Assembly: GCA_023664665.1 (NCBI GenBank)
Contig: JAMPEY010000009.1
Location: 39,565 to 103,564, forward strand
DNA: 64,000 nucleotides
DNA from: Lachnoclostridium sp.
GTDB lineage: Bacteria > Bacillota > Clostridia > Lachnospirales > Lachnospiraceae
Direction: 5' to 3'
A program made the translations under genes and the position numbers. Numbering within the stretch: position 1 is the stretch's first letter; every line of letters begins with the position of its first letter. Below the pieces are notes generated by a model, which did no database searches, was not told the DNA's origin, and worked only from the letters and a program-made list of their open reading frames with translations. Shown piece after piece: positions 24,374 to 32,747 of the stretch.

Positions 24374-25058
24374 AACAACTGCCCCTTTCTTCTTTAAAAC
24401 TAGTATACCTGTTATCCCCGATAATAATATGGTCCAACAGGGGAATATCCATTTTTTCTCCCAGCTCCTTAAGGTTTCTCGTCAGCTCCCTGTCCGCGCG
24501 GGAAGGCGCCGGATCTCCGCTGGGATGATTATGCACAAGAATAATGTTTACCGCGCGGCATTTCAGCGCTTCCATAAAGATTTCCCTCGGAGAAATCAAA
24601 GACATCTTCACGCTTCCGTCGGAAAGCTTCTTTTCCGCAATCATCTGCCCTTTTCCGTCCAGACAGACCAAAATCACACATTCCGTCTCTCTGTGCCTGA
24701 GCTTTTCCATAAAGTATTCCGCCACCGTGGAAGAACAGGTAAACCGTAATCCTTCTTTTGCCGTGGTCCGGCTGATGCGCATGGATAACTCTGTGAGGCT
24801 TTTTAATTTTACCGCCTTCACCATGCCGATTCCTTTAATCTGCATCAGTTCTTCCAAAGTCACATCATAAAGTCCCAAAAGACCCTCTCTGGGATGTTTT
24901 GCCAGAGAAAGCACCTGCCCTGCCAGCTCTAAGGCGCTTTTATCCTTAGTGCCCGTCCGCAGGATAATGGCAAGCAATTCTCTGTCTGTCAGATTCTCTG
25001 CGCCAAAACGAAGGAATCTCTCATAGGGCATATCAAAGCCCTGCTTAGTATTTCCCAT
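24366..25058 (-). CDS. radC: RadC-family JAB/MPN domain protein
   Basis: 230 residues. An N-terminal helix-hairpin-helix segment (about 20-75; LMQIKGIGMVKAVKLKSL) precedes a C-terminal JAMM metalloprotease-like domain with HNHPSGDPAPSRAD supplying two His and an Asp. Biochemical role unresolved despite the historical DNA-repair name. Adjacent to mreB in many Firmicutes. GGAGG precedes the ATG. Confidence 0.95.
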   Translation of the reverse strand: MGNTKQGFDMPYERFLRFGAENLTDRELLAIILRTGTKDKSALELAGQVLSLAKHPREGLLGLYDVTLEELMQIKGIGMVKAVKLKSLTELSMRISRTTAKEGLRFTCSSTVAEYFMEKLRHRETECVILVCLDGKGQMIAEKKLSDGSVKMSLISPREIFMEALKCRAVNIILVHNHPSGDPAPSRADRELTRNLKELGEKMDIPLLDHIIIGDNRYTSFKEERGSCFG

Positions 25059-25099
25059 ACGCCTCCTTTACCTTCTCCGACGCATGAGTGAAAGAAGCT

Positions 25100-25339
25100 T
25101 TAACGAATGAAACGATACACTACAAAAGAAATAATCACTCCTATGACACTGGCTATGGTAATATTAAATTTCAGTCCGAATGTCAGGATGATAAAGCCCA
25201 GATTCAGCTCCACAGGATTGTTCAATCCGAAAACCTGTCCGTAATTTAAAAAAGTACCGTCAAAATATGTGCCGATAAAACCGCCGATCACAAATCCTAT
25301 CAGCACCAGGAGCACCAGAACCCAATTTACTCTTTTCAA
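25100..25339 (-). CDS. Small membrane protein, DUF4321-like
   Basis: 79 residues from a TTG (25339) with GAGGA six bases upstream. Two hydrophobic helices (about 5-25 and 52-77) flank a segment with GTYFDGTFLNYGQVFGLNNPVELNLGFIILTFGLKFNITI, which fits the DUF4321 family found near mreB/radC in Clostridia. Function unknown; position at the head of the shape operon suggests an envelope role. The 150 bases upstream hold no clear promoter by eye, although a TATAAA-like -10 is present. Confidence 0.6.
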   Translation of the reverse strand: MKRVNWVLVLLVLIGFVIGGFIGTYFDGTFLNYGQVFGLNNPVELNLGFIILTFGLKFNITIASVIGVIISFVVYRFIR

Positions 25340-25491
25340 GGTTATTCCTCGCCTTTCTTTTGCAAAACTGCCGTCCGAACCGACCTACCCAAACCGGCAT
25401 GCCCGCGGTCGATTCTTTCATACGCCCTTTTATACTACCACAAAATCTGCCTGCTGTATACAAATTTCAGAGATTTTATTTTGTGTTTTTT

Positions 25492-26802
25492 CTACATTTT
25501 TCCAGAAACAATAGCTTCTTTCGCCACAATCTGCGCATCGAGAAGCGCCTGCAAAGACTTTAAAATACCGAACTTTGCATGCTGCCATGTAAGTCCTCCC
25601 TGAAAATAAACCGCATAGGGGGGCTTGATGGGACCGTCGGCGGAAAGCTCAATGGAAGAACCCGACACAAAGGCGCCTGCTGCCATAATTACCTTCGCAT
25701 CATATCCCGGCATATCCCATGGTTCGGGACTGACATGGCTGTCCACGGGAGCTGCAGCCTGAATCCCCTGACAAAATGCGATGACACCCTCCGGCTTTCC
25801 GAAAGTGACCGCCTGAATGATATCATGCCTGCTCTCCGAGCCGTCCGGCACTACCGCAAATCCCAGCTTTTCGTATATGTTTGCCGCAAAGATGGCTCCC
25901 TTTAAGGCGCCTGCCGTCACCGTGGGCGCTAAGAAAAATCCCTGATAAAAAGAGGGAAGAAGGCTTAAGGAAGCACCCACCTCCTTGCCAAGCCCGGGAG
26001 AGGTAAGACGGTATGCCGCGTTTTCCACACACTCCTTTTTCCCGGCGATATAGCCGCCCACAGGCGCAAGACCGCCGCCGGGATTTTTGATAAGGGAGCC
26101 CACCACCATATCCGCCCCCACATCGGAAGGCTCTTTGATTTCTACAAATTCTCCGTAACAGTTATCCACCATGCAGATTACATCCGGTTTTATGTCTTTG
26201 ATAAAAGCAATCAGCTCTCCTATGCGTTCCACAGACAAAGTCGGTCTTGTCTGATAGCCCTTTGACCTCTGTATGGTCACAAGACGGGTTTTATCACCGA
26301 CTGCCTTTTTGATATTCTCATAGTCAAAGCTTCCGTCCGCCAATAAATCAACCTGTCTATAGCTTACGCCGTATTCCGCAAGGGAGCCCTTTGAGGGGCG
26401 GATTCCGATAACCTCTTCCAATGTGTCATAGGGTTTACCCACAGGGGAAAGCAGTTCGTCACCGGGGCGTAAATTGCTTATAAGCGCTAATGCCAGCGCA
26501 TGGGTTCCGCAGGTAATCTGGGGGCGCACCAAGGCGTCCTCCGTGTGGAATACCCCCGCATAAACCGCCTCCAAGGTATCCCTCCCCAAATCGTTATAGC
26601 CATAGCCCGTAGTCCCCAAAAGGCATGCTTCGCTGACCTTTGCATCCTGCATTGCCTTTAACACTTTCAGCTGATTATACTCCGCGTTCTTATCAATCTG
26701 AGCAAAACGCTCTTTTAGACTTTCTAAAATAGCAGCGCCATACTCGTATACTTCCGAAGATATGCCCATTAAACCATATAACTCTTTTGTCTGATTTTCC
26801 AT
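25492..26802 (-). CDS. Methionine gamma-lyase-family PLP protein (aluminium-resistance type)
   Basis: 436 residues from the ATG at 26802, which has GGAG six bases upstream; an ATG at 26814 with GGGG upstream is also possible. Fold-type I PLP enzyme of the family labelled aluminium resistance or YnbB. The lysine region is GSLIKNPGGGLAPVGGYIAG, with the Asp of DVICMVDNCYGEFVE stacking on PLP, and GTHALALALISNLRPGDELLSP near the cofactor phosphate site. The real substrate is unknown. It follows mutS-mutL-miaA, the usual clostridial arrangement. Confidence 0.88.
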   Translation of the reverse strand: MENQTKELYGLMGISSEVYEYGAAILESLKERFAQIDKNAEYNQLKVLKAMQDAKVSEACLLGTTGYGYNDLGRDTLEAVYAGVFHTEDALVRPQITCGTHALALALISNLRPGDELLSPVGKPYDTLEEVIGIRPSKGSLAEYGVSYRQVDLLADGSFDYENIKKAVGDKTRLVTIQRSKGYQTRPTLSVERIGELIAFIKDIKPDVICMVDNCYGEFVEIKEPSDVGADMVVGSLIKNPGGGLAPVGGYIAGKKECVENAAYRLTSPGLGKEVGASLSLLPSFYQGFFLAPTVTAGALKGAIFAANIYEKLGFAVVPDGSESRHDIIQAVTFGKPEGVIAFCQGIQAAAPVDSHVSPEPWDMPGYDAKVIMAAGAFVSGSSIELSADGPIKPPYAVYFQGGLTWQHAKFGILKSLQALLDAQIVAKEAIVSGKM

Positions 26803-26815
26803 ATAATTCTCCATT

Positions 26816-27781
26816 TTAAATCCCCGCATCCCGCAGCTTTTCCATCATAAATTCCAGCATCCTGCCTTCATCATATCCAAATTTATCCTTTTCCATCCAG
26901 ATAACATCCCTCTCCCTGCGAAACCATGTAAGCTGCCTTTTGGCAAAATGCCTTGTGTCCCTCTTTATCAGATACACGGCTTCCTCAAGGGTTATACTGC
27001 CATCCAGATAATCCAGAATTTCCTTATAGCCCAAGCCCTGCATGGATGACATTCCCCGCTTAACGCCCATTTCCCTTAACTTACGCACCTCATCCACAAG
27101 CCCGAGGCGCATCATTTCATCCACTCTTTTATCAATGCGCTCATACAGCCTCTGCCTTACATCATTCAGCACAAAATAACAGGAGTTGTATGCGCTCTCC
27201 TTTTGCTTCTCCCTCTCGTTATGCCCGGAAATCCGCTGTCCCGTCAGATGATAATACTCCAACGCCCGGATTGTCCTCTTGATATTATTGGCATGAATCG
27301 CCTCGGCTGAAAGCTCGTCCACCTGTTTCAACATCTCATGTAAAAACGCTGCGCCCTTTTCTTTTGCCAGATTCTCAAGCTGTGTACGGTAGGGGGCATC
27401 CTCTCCGGAAATCTCCTGCGAATCCTCCTCAAAATCTACCTGTTTCAGCAGTGCCTGAATATAAAATCCCGTACCGCCTGCCAAAATGGGAATATGCCCT
27501 CTCCCATAAATGCCAGGCAGGCATTCTTCGCATTTTTTCTGAAAAATCACCACATTGAAATCTTCCCACGGCTCCAACACATCGATGAGGTGATGTGGGA
27601 TTCCCTGCATTTCCTCCGGAGTAATTTTGGCGGAGCCGATGTCCATATGCTTATAAACCTGCATGGAATCAGCCGATAAAATTTCTCCGCCCACGGCTTT
27701 CGCCAGCGCAATCGACAGCTTTGTTTTCCCCACCGCGGTGGGGCCCGTTAAAACAATCATGGGCTTTTTTGCTGTTTCCAT
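26816..27781 (-). CDS. miaA: tRNA dimethylallyltransferase
   Basis: 321 residues. Adds a dimethylallyl group to A37 of tRNAs that read codons starting with U. P-loop GPTAVGKTKLSIALA, substrate segment SADSMQVYKHMDIGSAK, PHHLIDVLEPWEDFNV and the conserved GGTGFYIQALL are all present. The downstream modification enzyme MiaB is encoded at 38320-39792. Nine bases separate it from mutL. Confidence 0.97.
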   Translation of the reverse strand: METAKKPMIVLTGPTAVGKTKLSIALAKAVGGEILSADSMQVYKHMDIGSAKITPEEMQGIPHHLIDVLEPWEDFNVVIFQKKCEECLPGIYGRGHIPILAGGTGFYIQALLKQVDFEEDSQEISGEDAPYRTQLENLAKEKGAAFLHEMLKQVDELSAEAIHANNIKRTIRALEYYHLTGQRISGHNEREKQKESAYNSCYFVLNDVRQRLYERIDKRVDEMMRLGLVDEVRKLREMGVKRGMSSMQGLGYKEILDYLDGSITLEEAVYLIKRDTRHFAKRQLTWFRRERDVIWMEKDKFGYDEGRMLEFMMEKLRDAGI

Positions 27782-27790
27782 AATCCTCCT

Positions 27791-29836
27791 TTAAACGATA
27801 CGCTTAAATTTCTTTTCCAGTTCCGTTTCCGTCATGGAAATAATGGTGGGTCTTCCATGGGGACAATTATAAGGATTCTCCAAGGTAAGCAGTTCGTCAA
27901 TCAAGGTTTCCGCCTCCGCCCTGCTCAAGGAATTGTTGCCTTTCACCGCAGCCTTGCAGGACATGGAGGCAATTTTTTCCTCGATTACGCGGAAACTCCC
28001 CTTTCCAATTCCTTCGGAAAGTTCGTCCAGCACATTTAAAAAAAGTTCCCTTTCACTGCATCCGTATAAATCCACGGGCACGCTTCTCAAAGCATATTCA
28101 TTGCCGCCGAAGCTCTCAACCTCAAACCCCAAGGATTCAAAAACCTCCAGATACTGCTTGAGCATTGCCTCCTCCTGCCCTGTAAGGCTCACAATAATGG
28201 GGGGCAGTAAGGCTTGGGATGCCACATTTTTTTCATGAAACTGCTTTATCAGCCGCTCGTACTTGACCTTTTCATGGGCTGCATGCTGGTCGATGATAAA
28301 GAGCTTGTCCTCAAACTGCACCAGCCAATAAGTGTCAAAAACCTGTCCTATAATCTGATATCTGGAGCGGTTCTCTATGGTGAGAAGCTTCTCCTCAAAG
28401 AGGTTCATCTGTGTAGCGTTTTCCTGTGTAGAAGCAGGCTTTTTTGTTCTGTTTTCCTCACTTTCTTCCATCCGCGAAGTCTGCTCCGGCGGCTGTAGCT
28501 CTCCATACACGACATCCAAATCTTCCATGTCGGCTTGCATCTGTGCTTTGGCTTCCACAAAAAAGTCATCTTCCCCGTTTCCTGCGTTTTTTGCAGGGTT
28601 TTCCGTCAAATTATCGGTATTTTCTATTTTTTTCTCTTCAAAAACATGGTTCCAGACAGGTTTTTGCAGGAAATCCTGCATTTTGGGGGCATCTGCCTGA
28701 TATGTCGTCTCTTCCATTACCTTGGCAGTATTTCTTCTCACTTGCTCAAAAGGCTCCGGCACTTTCTCCTTTTCGGCTGCCTTGCGCTCTCTATCCGCCG
28801 CTTCCTTTTTCTCTTTTTCATCCGTCAGAATATCTCCCGGAATCATCTCATGATTTTTCAGGGTATTTCGCACCATTTCCGACAGACTGCCGCAAAAGCC
28901 GATGCCGTCCGAAAAACGCACATCCATCTTGGTAGGATGTACATTGACATCCACATCCCCCCTGTCCATGGAAATATGAAGGACACACAGGGGGAACTTA
29001 TGCTGCATCAGGTATTCCTTATAGCCTTCCTCCAAGGCCTTTGCCACAATGTTGCTTTTGATAAAACGCCCGTTTACATAATAGAGTTCAAAATTGCGGT
29101 TAGAGCGCACAATGGCAGGCTTTCCCAGATAGCCCTCCACACGCACGCCGTTTTTTTCTTCCTGAATCGGCACTAATGACGATGCTACTTCTCTGCCGTA
29201 AATGCGGTAAATCACCTCACGCAGATCCCCGTTTCCGGAGGTGTGGAACCTTGTCTGGTTTCCCAATAAAAACTTAAAGGAAATATCCGGTCTCGACAGC
29301 GCCAGATGCTCCATTAAATCTATGATATATCCCCCCTCCGTAGCAGGCTGCTTTAAAAATTTACGCCGCACAGGGGTATTAAAAAACAAATTACGCATAA
29401 TGAAAGTAGTGCCGTCCGGCGCGCCGATTTCCTCAAAGCTTTTTTCTACGCCGCCCTCATATACAATGCGGGTTCCAATAAGGCTTTCCTTTGTTTTGGT
29501 GATAACCTCCGTCTTGGACACTGCTGCAATGCTTGACAATGCCTCTCCCCGAAAGCCAAGGCTTGCGACCTTCAGCAAATCCTGCGCCTGCTCAATCTTG
29601 CTTGTGGCGTGGCGCAGAAATGCGGTCCTTAACTGCTCTTTTTCCATGCCGGAGCCGTTATCCGTCACACGGACAAACTCTATTCCGCCATCCCTCGCTT
29701 CCACGGTAATGGCATCCGCCCCTGCATCAATGGCATTTTCCACCAATTCCTTTACCACACTGGCAGGCCTTTCCACAACTTCGCCCGCAGCAATTTTATC
29801 TATGGTTTCCGAATCAAGTACATGTATCTGCGCCAT
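27791..29836 (-). CDS. mutL: DNA mismatch repair protein MutL
   Basis: 681 residues. An N-terminal GHKL ATPase (about 1-335: ENAIDAGADAI, DNGSGM, GFRGEALSSIAAVS) and a long low-complexity linker (about 340-480) lead to the C-terminal dimerisation and endonuclease domain. This has DQHAAHEKVKYERL, ACKAAVKGN and CPHGRP, so it is the nicking type used by bacteria without MutH. Follows mutS with the family 2 repeat in the gap. Confidence 0.97.
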   Translation of the reverse strand: MAQIHVLDSETIDKIAAGEVVERPASVVKELVENAIDAGADAITVEARDGGIEFVRVTDNGSGMEKEQLRTAFLRHATSKIEQAQDLLKVASLGFRGEALSSIAAVSKTEVITKTKESLIGTRIVYEGGVEKSFEEIGAPDGTTFIMRNLFFNTPVRRKFLKQPATEGGYIIDLMEHLALSRPDISFKFLLGNQTRFHTSGNGDLREVIYRIYGREVASSLVPIQEEKNGVRVEGYLGKPAIVRSNRNFELYYVNGRFIKSNIVAKALEEGYKEYLMQHKFPLCVLHISMDRGDVDVNVHPTKMDVRFSDGIGFCGSLSEMVRNTLKNHEMIPGDILTDEKEKKEAADRERKAAEKEKVPEPFEQVRRNTAKVMEETTYQADAPKMQDFLQKPVWNHVFEEKKIENTDNLTENPAKNAGNGEDDFFVEAKAQMQADMEDLDVVYGELQPPEQTSRMEESEENRTKKPASTQENATQMNLFEEKLLTIENRSRYQIIGQVFDTYWLVQFEDKLFIIDQHAAHEKVKYERLIKQFHEKNVASQALLPPIIVSLTGQEEAMLKQYLEVFESLGFEVESFGGNEYALRSVPVDLYGCSERELFLNVLDELSEGIGKGSFRVIEEKIASMSCKAAVKGNNSLSRAEAETLIDELLTLENPYNCPHGRPTIISMTETELEKKFKRIV

Positions 29837-29910
29837 GGGTTTTCTCTCCTATAGTTTTCCTTTGTACCGCTGTATCTCTATGCCTGCGCAGCAGACACAA
29901 ACAATCTATA

Positions 29911-29969
29911 TGTGAAACTTAGATTTTCTTAGACAGTGCACTTTACTGTCTTAGAAAATCTTTTCACAC
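29911..29969. repeat. Dispersed palindromic repeat, family 2 (copy B)
   Basis: TGTGAAA (29911-29917) pairs with TTTCACA (29962-29968), and inside it AGATTTTCTTAGACAGT pairs with ACTGTCTTAGAAAATCT around a short loop. It lies between mutS and mutL. Against copy A (9562-9622), one stem segment changes from AGATTTTCT/AGAAAATCT to AGAATTTCT/AGAAATTCT, a compensatory pair change. The flanks share CTTAG, GYACTT and CACACTTC. Confidence 0.8.
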
Positions 29970-29970
29970 T

Positions 29971-32628
29971 TCACATTGTCCAGCGGTTCTTTACCTTATT
30001 CTGCAGGCGGTACAGCGTATTTAACGCATCTAACGGCGTCATAGTGGAAACCTCCACCTCCATAAGCTCCTTCAGCACATCCTCATCCGTAACCGTCTCA
30101 AAAAGAGATATCTGTGCCATATCCACCTCATCGTATTTGGGCTGTTTTTTCCCTCTGCCCTCTTCCTTATAATCCGCGGCAATGCTCTGTACCTTCTCCG
30201 TAATATCATTATCGCTTAACTGTTCCACGATTTCTTTTGCACGGTCAATTACCATGTCCGGCACCCCGGCAAGCTTTGCCACTTGAATGCCATAGCTTTT
30301 ATCCGCGCCGCCCTTTATAATTTTGCGCAGGAATACAATGTCATCCCCACGCTCTTTCACGGCAATGCAGTAATTGTTTACATTGTTCATTTTGCCCTCC
30401 AGCTCGGTGAGTTCATGGTAATGGGTGGCAAACAAAGTCTTCGCGCCCAAGAGCTTTCGGTTGCTGATGTGTTCAATCACTGCCCACGCAATGCTCAGTC
30501 CGTCAAAGGTGGATGTGCCTCTGCCGATTTCGTCCAGAATAAGCAGGCTGTCCGCCGTGGCATTTCTAAGGATATTTGCCACCTCATTCATCTCCACCAT
30601 AAAGGTGGACTGCCCGCTTGCCAAATCATCGGAAGCACCCACACGGGTAAAAATCCGGTCCACAATGCCGATATCCGCGCTCTTTGCAGGCACAAAACAG
30701 CCCATCTGCGCCATTAATACAATCAGCGCCGACTGCCGCATATAAGTGGATTTTCCCGCCATGTTCGGTCCGGTAATAATGCTGATGCAGTGATGATTAT
30801 TGTCCAGATAAGTATCGTTTGCGATAAACATATCATTGGTAATCATCTGCTCCACCACAGGATGCCTGCCGTCCTTAATATTGATGATGCCCTTCTCGTT
30901 TAACTTCGGCCTCACATAGTGATTGCGCTCAGACACCAGAGAGAGGGATGCATACACATCAAGCCTTGCAATAGCCTTTGCCGTGCGCTGGATTCTCTCA
31001 AGCTCCATGGCAATGGAATCCCTGATTTTGCAGAACAAATCATATTCCAGCCCCTGCAGCTTATCCTCCGCATTTAAAATGGTATCCTCCAATTCCTTTA
31101 ATTTTGGCGTGGTATAACGCTCCGCATTCGCAAGGGTCTGCTTGCGCACATAGTCCTGCGGCACCATATTTTTATAGGAATTGGTCACTTCAAAATAATA
31201 ACCGAATACTTTGTTATATTTAATCTTTAGATTTTTAATGCCCGTCCGTTCCCTGTCTTCCTCTTCCAGCTTCGCAAGCCATTCCTTGCCGTCATGCTTT
31301 GCGCTTCTGAGCATATCGACGGTTTCGTCAAACCCGTCCTTAATAATGCCGCCCTCCCTGATGGTAACGGGGGGCTCCTCATAAATAGCGCTGTCAATCA
31401 GGGCATGAATATCCTCAAGCCCTTCTATCTCCTCATAAATCTTTGTCAGCTCTTCCTTTTCAAATTCCTTCAAAACAGTCTTGATATGGGGCAGCATTTC
31501 CAAGGAATTGCGGAAAGCAATCATATCCCTTGGATTTGCCGTCTTATATGTCACCTTGCCAAGAAGCCGCTCCAAATCATAAATCGGGGCAAGATATTCC
31601 CGCAGTTCATCCCTTGCCACACTGTTTTTACACAATTCTTCAATGGCATCCAGCCGTTTTATCATCTCGTCCTTTTCGATTAAGGGCTGCTCCACAAAGC
31701 TGCGAAGCATCCTGCCGCCCATAGCAGTCTTGGTCTTATCCAGAACCCATAAAAGAGAGCCTCTCTTCTGCTTTTCCCTAAGGGTTTCCGTAAGTTCCAG
31801 ATTCCTTCTGGTGGAGCTGTCAAGAAGCATATATTTGCTGGTAAGATAAGGCACAATATGGGTAAAATGCGCAAGCTCCGTCTTCTGGGTATCATGTAAA
31901 TATTGTAACATCGCCCCTGCCGCAATCATTCCTAAAGGGAACTCTTCGATGCCAAGTCCCGTCAGTGCTTTTACCTTAAAATGCTCAAGCAGTGTTTTCT
32001 TACAGCCGTCATCATCAAAAATATGGGGTTCCAATGCGTTGACGGAAATACGCAGCCGCCCCCTTAAATCTTCAATATCCGCACCGCTCATTAAAAACGC
32101 TTCATTACAGATAATCTCGGAAGGTGCATACTTCATCATTTCATCATTTAATTTCCGGATATTTTCCACTTCCGTGAGATAAAAATCCCCCGTAGTGACA
32201 TCTGCCGCAGAAAGCCCAATCTTGGTAGGCGTATAAGCAATGCACATCAAAAAATTATTTTTGGAGGCATCCAATGCCTGCATATTTAAGTTGGTGCCGG
32301 GGGTCACAATGCGGACCACATCTCTCTTTACAAGCCCCTTTGCCAGCTTCGGATCCTCCATCTGCTCGCAGATTGCCACCTTGTAACCTCTGCTCACCAG
32401 CTTGGTAAGATATCCCTCCGCCGCATGGTACGGGATGCCGCACATGGGCGCCCTCTCGTCCAGACCGCATGCCTTCCCCGTAAGTGTAATTTCAAGCTCC
32501 TTAGATGCTGTTAATGCATCCTCGAAGAACATCTCATAAAAATCCCCCAGGCGGTAAAAAAGAATACAATCGCTATATTGTTTTTTGGTTTCCATGTACT
32601 GCTGCATCATGGGAGTTAATTCCGCCAC
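29971..32628 (-). CDS. mutS: DNA mismatch repair protein MutS
   Basis: 885 residues from a GTG at 32628 (VAELTPMMQQY), which has AGGAG nine bases upstream; an in-frame ATG at 32670 lies within the preceding terminator hairpin and is rejected. Mismatch-contact motif GDFYEMF near residue 35, connector and lever domains, and the ABC-type ATPase (about 590-800) with GPNMAGKSTYMRQ, DEIGRGTSTFDGLS and a Walker B LLILDE. First gene of mutS-mutL-miaA. Confidence 0.97.
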   Translation of the reverse strand: MAELTPMMQQYMETKKQYSDCILFYRLGDFYEMFFEDALTASKELEITLTGKACGLDERAPMCGIPYHAAEGYLTKLVSRGYKVAICEQMEDPKLAKGLVKRDVVRIVTPGTNLNMQALDASKNNFLMCIAYTPTKIGLSAADVTTGDFYLTEVENIRKLNDEMMKYAPSEIICNEAFLMSGADIEDLRGRLRISVNALEPHIFDDDGCKKTLLEHFKVKALTGLGIEEFPLGMIAAGAMLQYLHDTQKTELAHFTHIVPYLTSKYMLLDSSTRRNLELTETLREKQKRGSLLWVLDKTKTAMGGRMLRSFVEQPLIEKDEMIKRLDAIEELCKNSVARDELREYLAPIYDLERLLGKVTYKTANPRDMIAFRNSLEMLPHIKTVLKEFEKEELTKIYEEIEGLEDIHALIDSAIYEEPPVTIREGGIIKDGFDETVDMLRSAKHDGKEWLAKLEEEDRERTGIKNLKIKYNKVFGYYFEVTNSYKNMVPQDYVRKQTLANAERYTTPKLKELEDTILNAEDKLQGLEYDLFCKIRDSIAMELERIQRTAKAIARLDVYASLSLVSERNHYVRPKLNEKGIINIKDGRHPVVEQMITNDMFIANDTYLDNNHHCISIITGPNMAGKSTYMRQSALIVLMAQMGCFVPAKSADIGIVDRIFTRVGASDDLASGQSTFMVEMNEVANILRNATADSLLILDEIGRGTSTFDGLSIAWAVIEHISNRKLLGAKTLFATHYHELTELEGKMNNVNNYCIAVKERGDDIVFLRKIIKGGADKSYGIQVAKLAGVPDMVIDRAKEIVEQLSDNDITEKVQSIAADYKEEGRGKKQPKYDEVDMAQISLFETVTDEDVLKELMEVEVSTMTPLDALNTLYRLQNKVKNRWTM

Positions 32629-32656
32629 TTTTGTACACTCCTGTTCTATAATACTG

Positions 32657-32692
32657 AAAATCGGATGCACAATCTGTTGCGCACCCGATTTT
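32657..32692 (-). terminator. Terminator after the ABC fusion gene
   Basis: On the minus strand AAAATCGGGTGCGCAA pairs with TTGTGCATCCGATTTT, giving a near-perfect stem ending in T residues. It lies between the FtsX-SBP fusion and mutS. Confidence 0.75.
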
Positions 32693-32747
32693 ATATTAGC
32701 ACAAAATATGGTAGTTGTAAATTATTAGTTTTGGAAAAATCAGGAAA

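Noticed and set aside
28535-29176. Plus-strand open frame of 213 codons opposite mutL, with hydrophobic stretches
   Set aside because: It lies wholly within the strongly supported mutL gene; the hydrophobicity comes from the complement of Lys/Glu codons.
32629-32670. Longer MutS beginning at an ATG at 32670
   Set aside because: The extra codons lie in the terminator hairpin; the GTG at 32628 has AGGAG and gives the family N-terminus.
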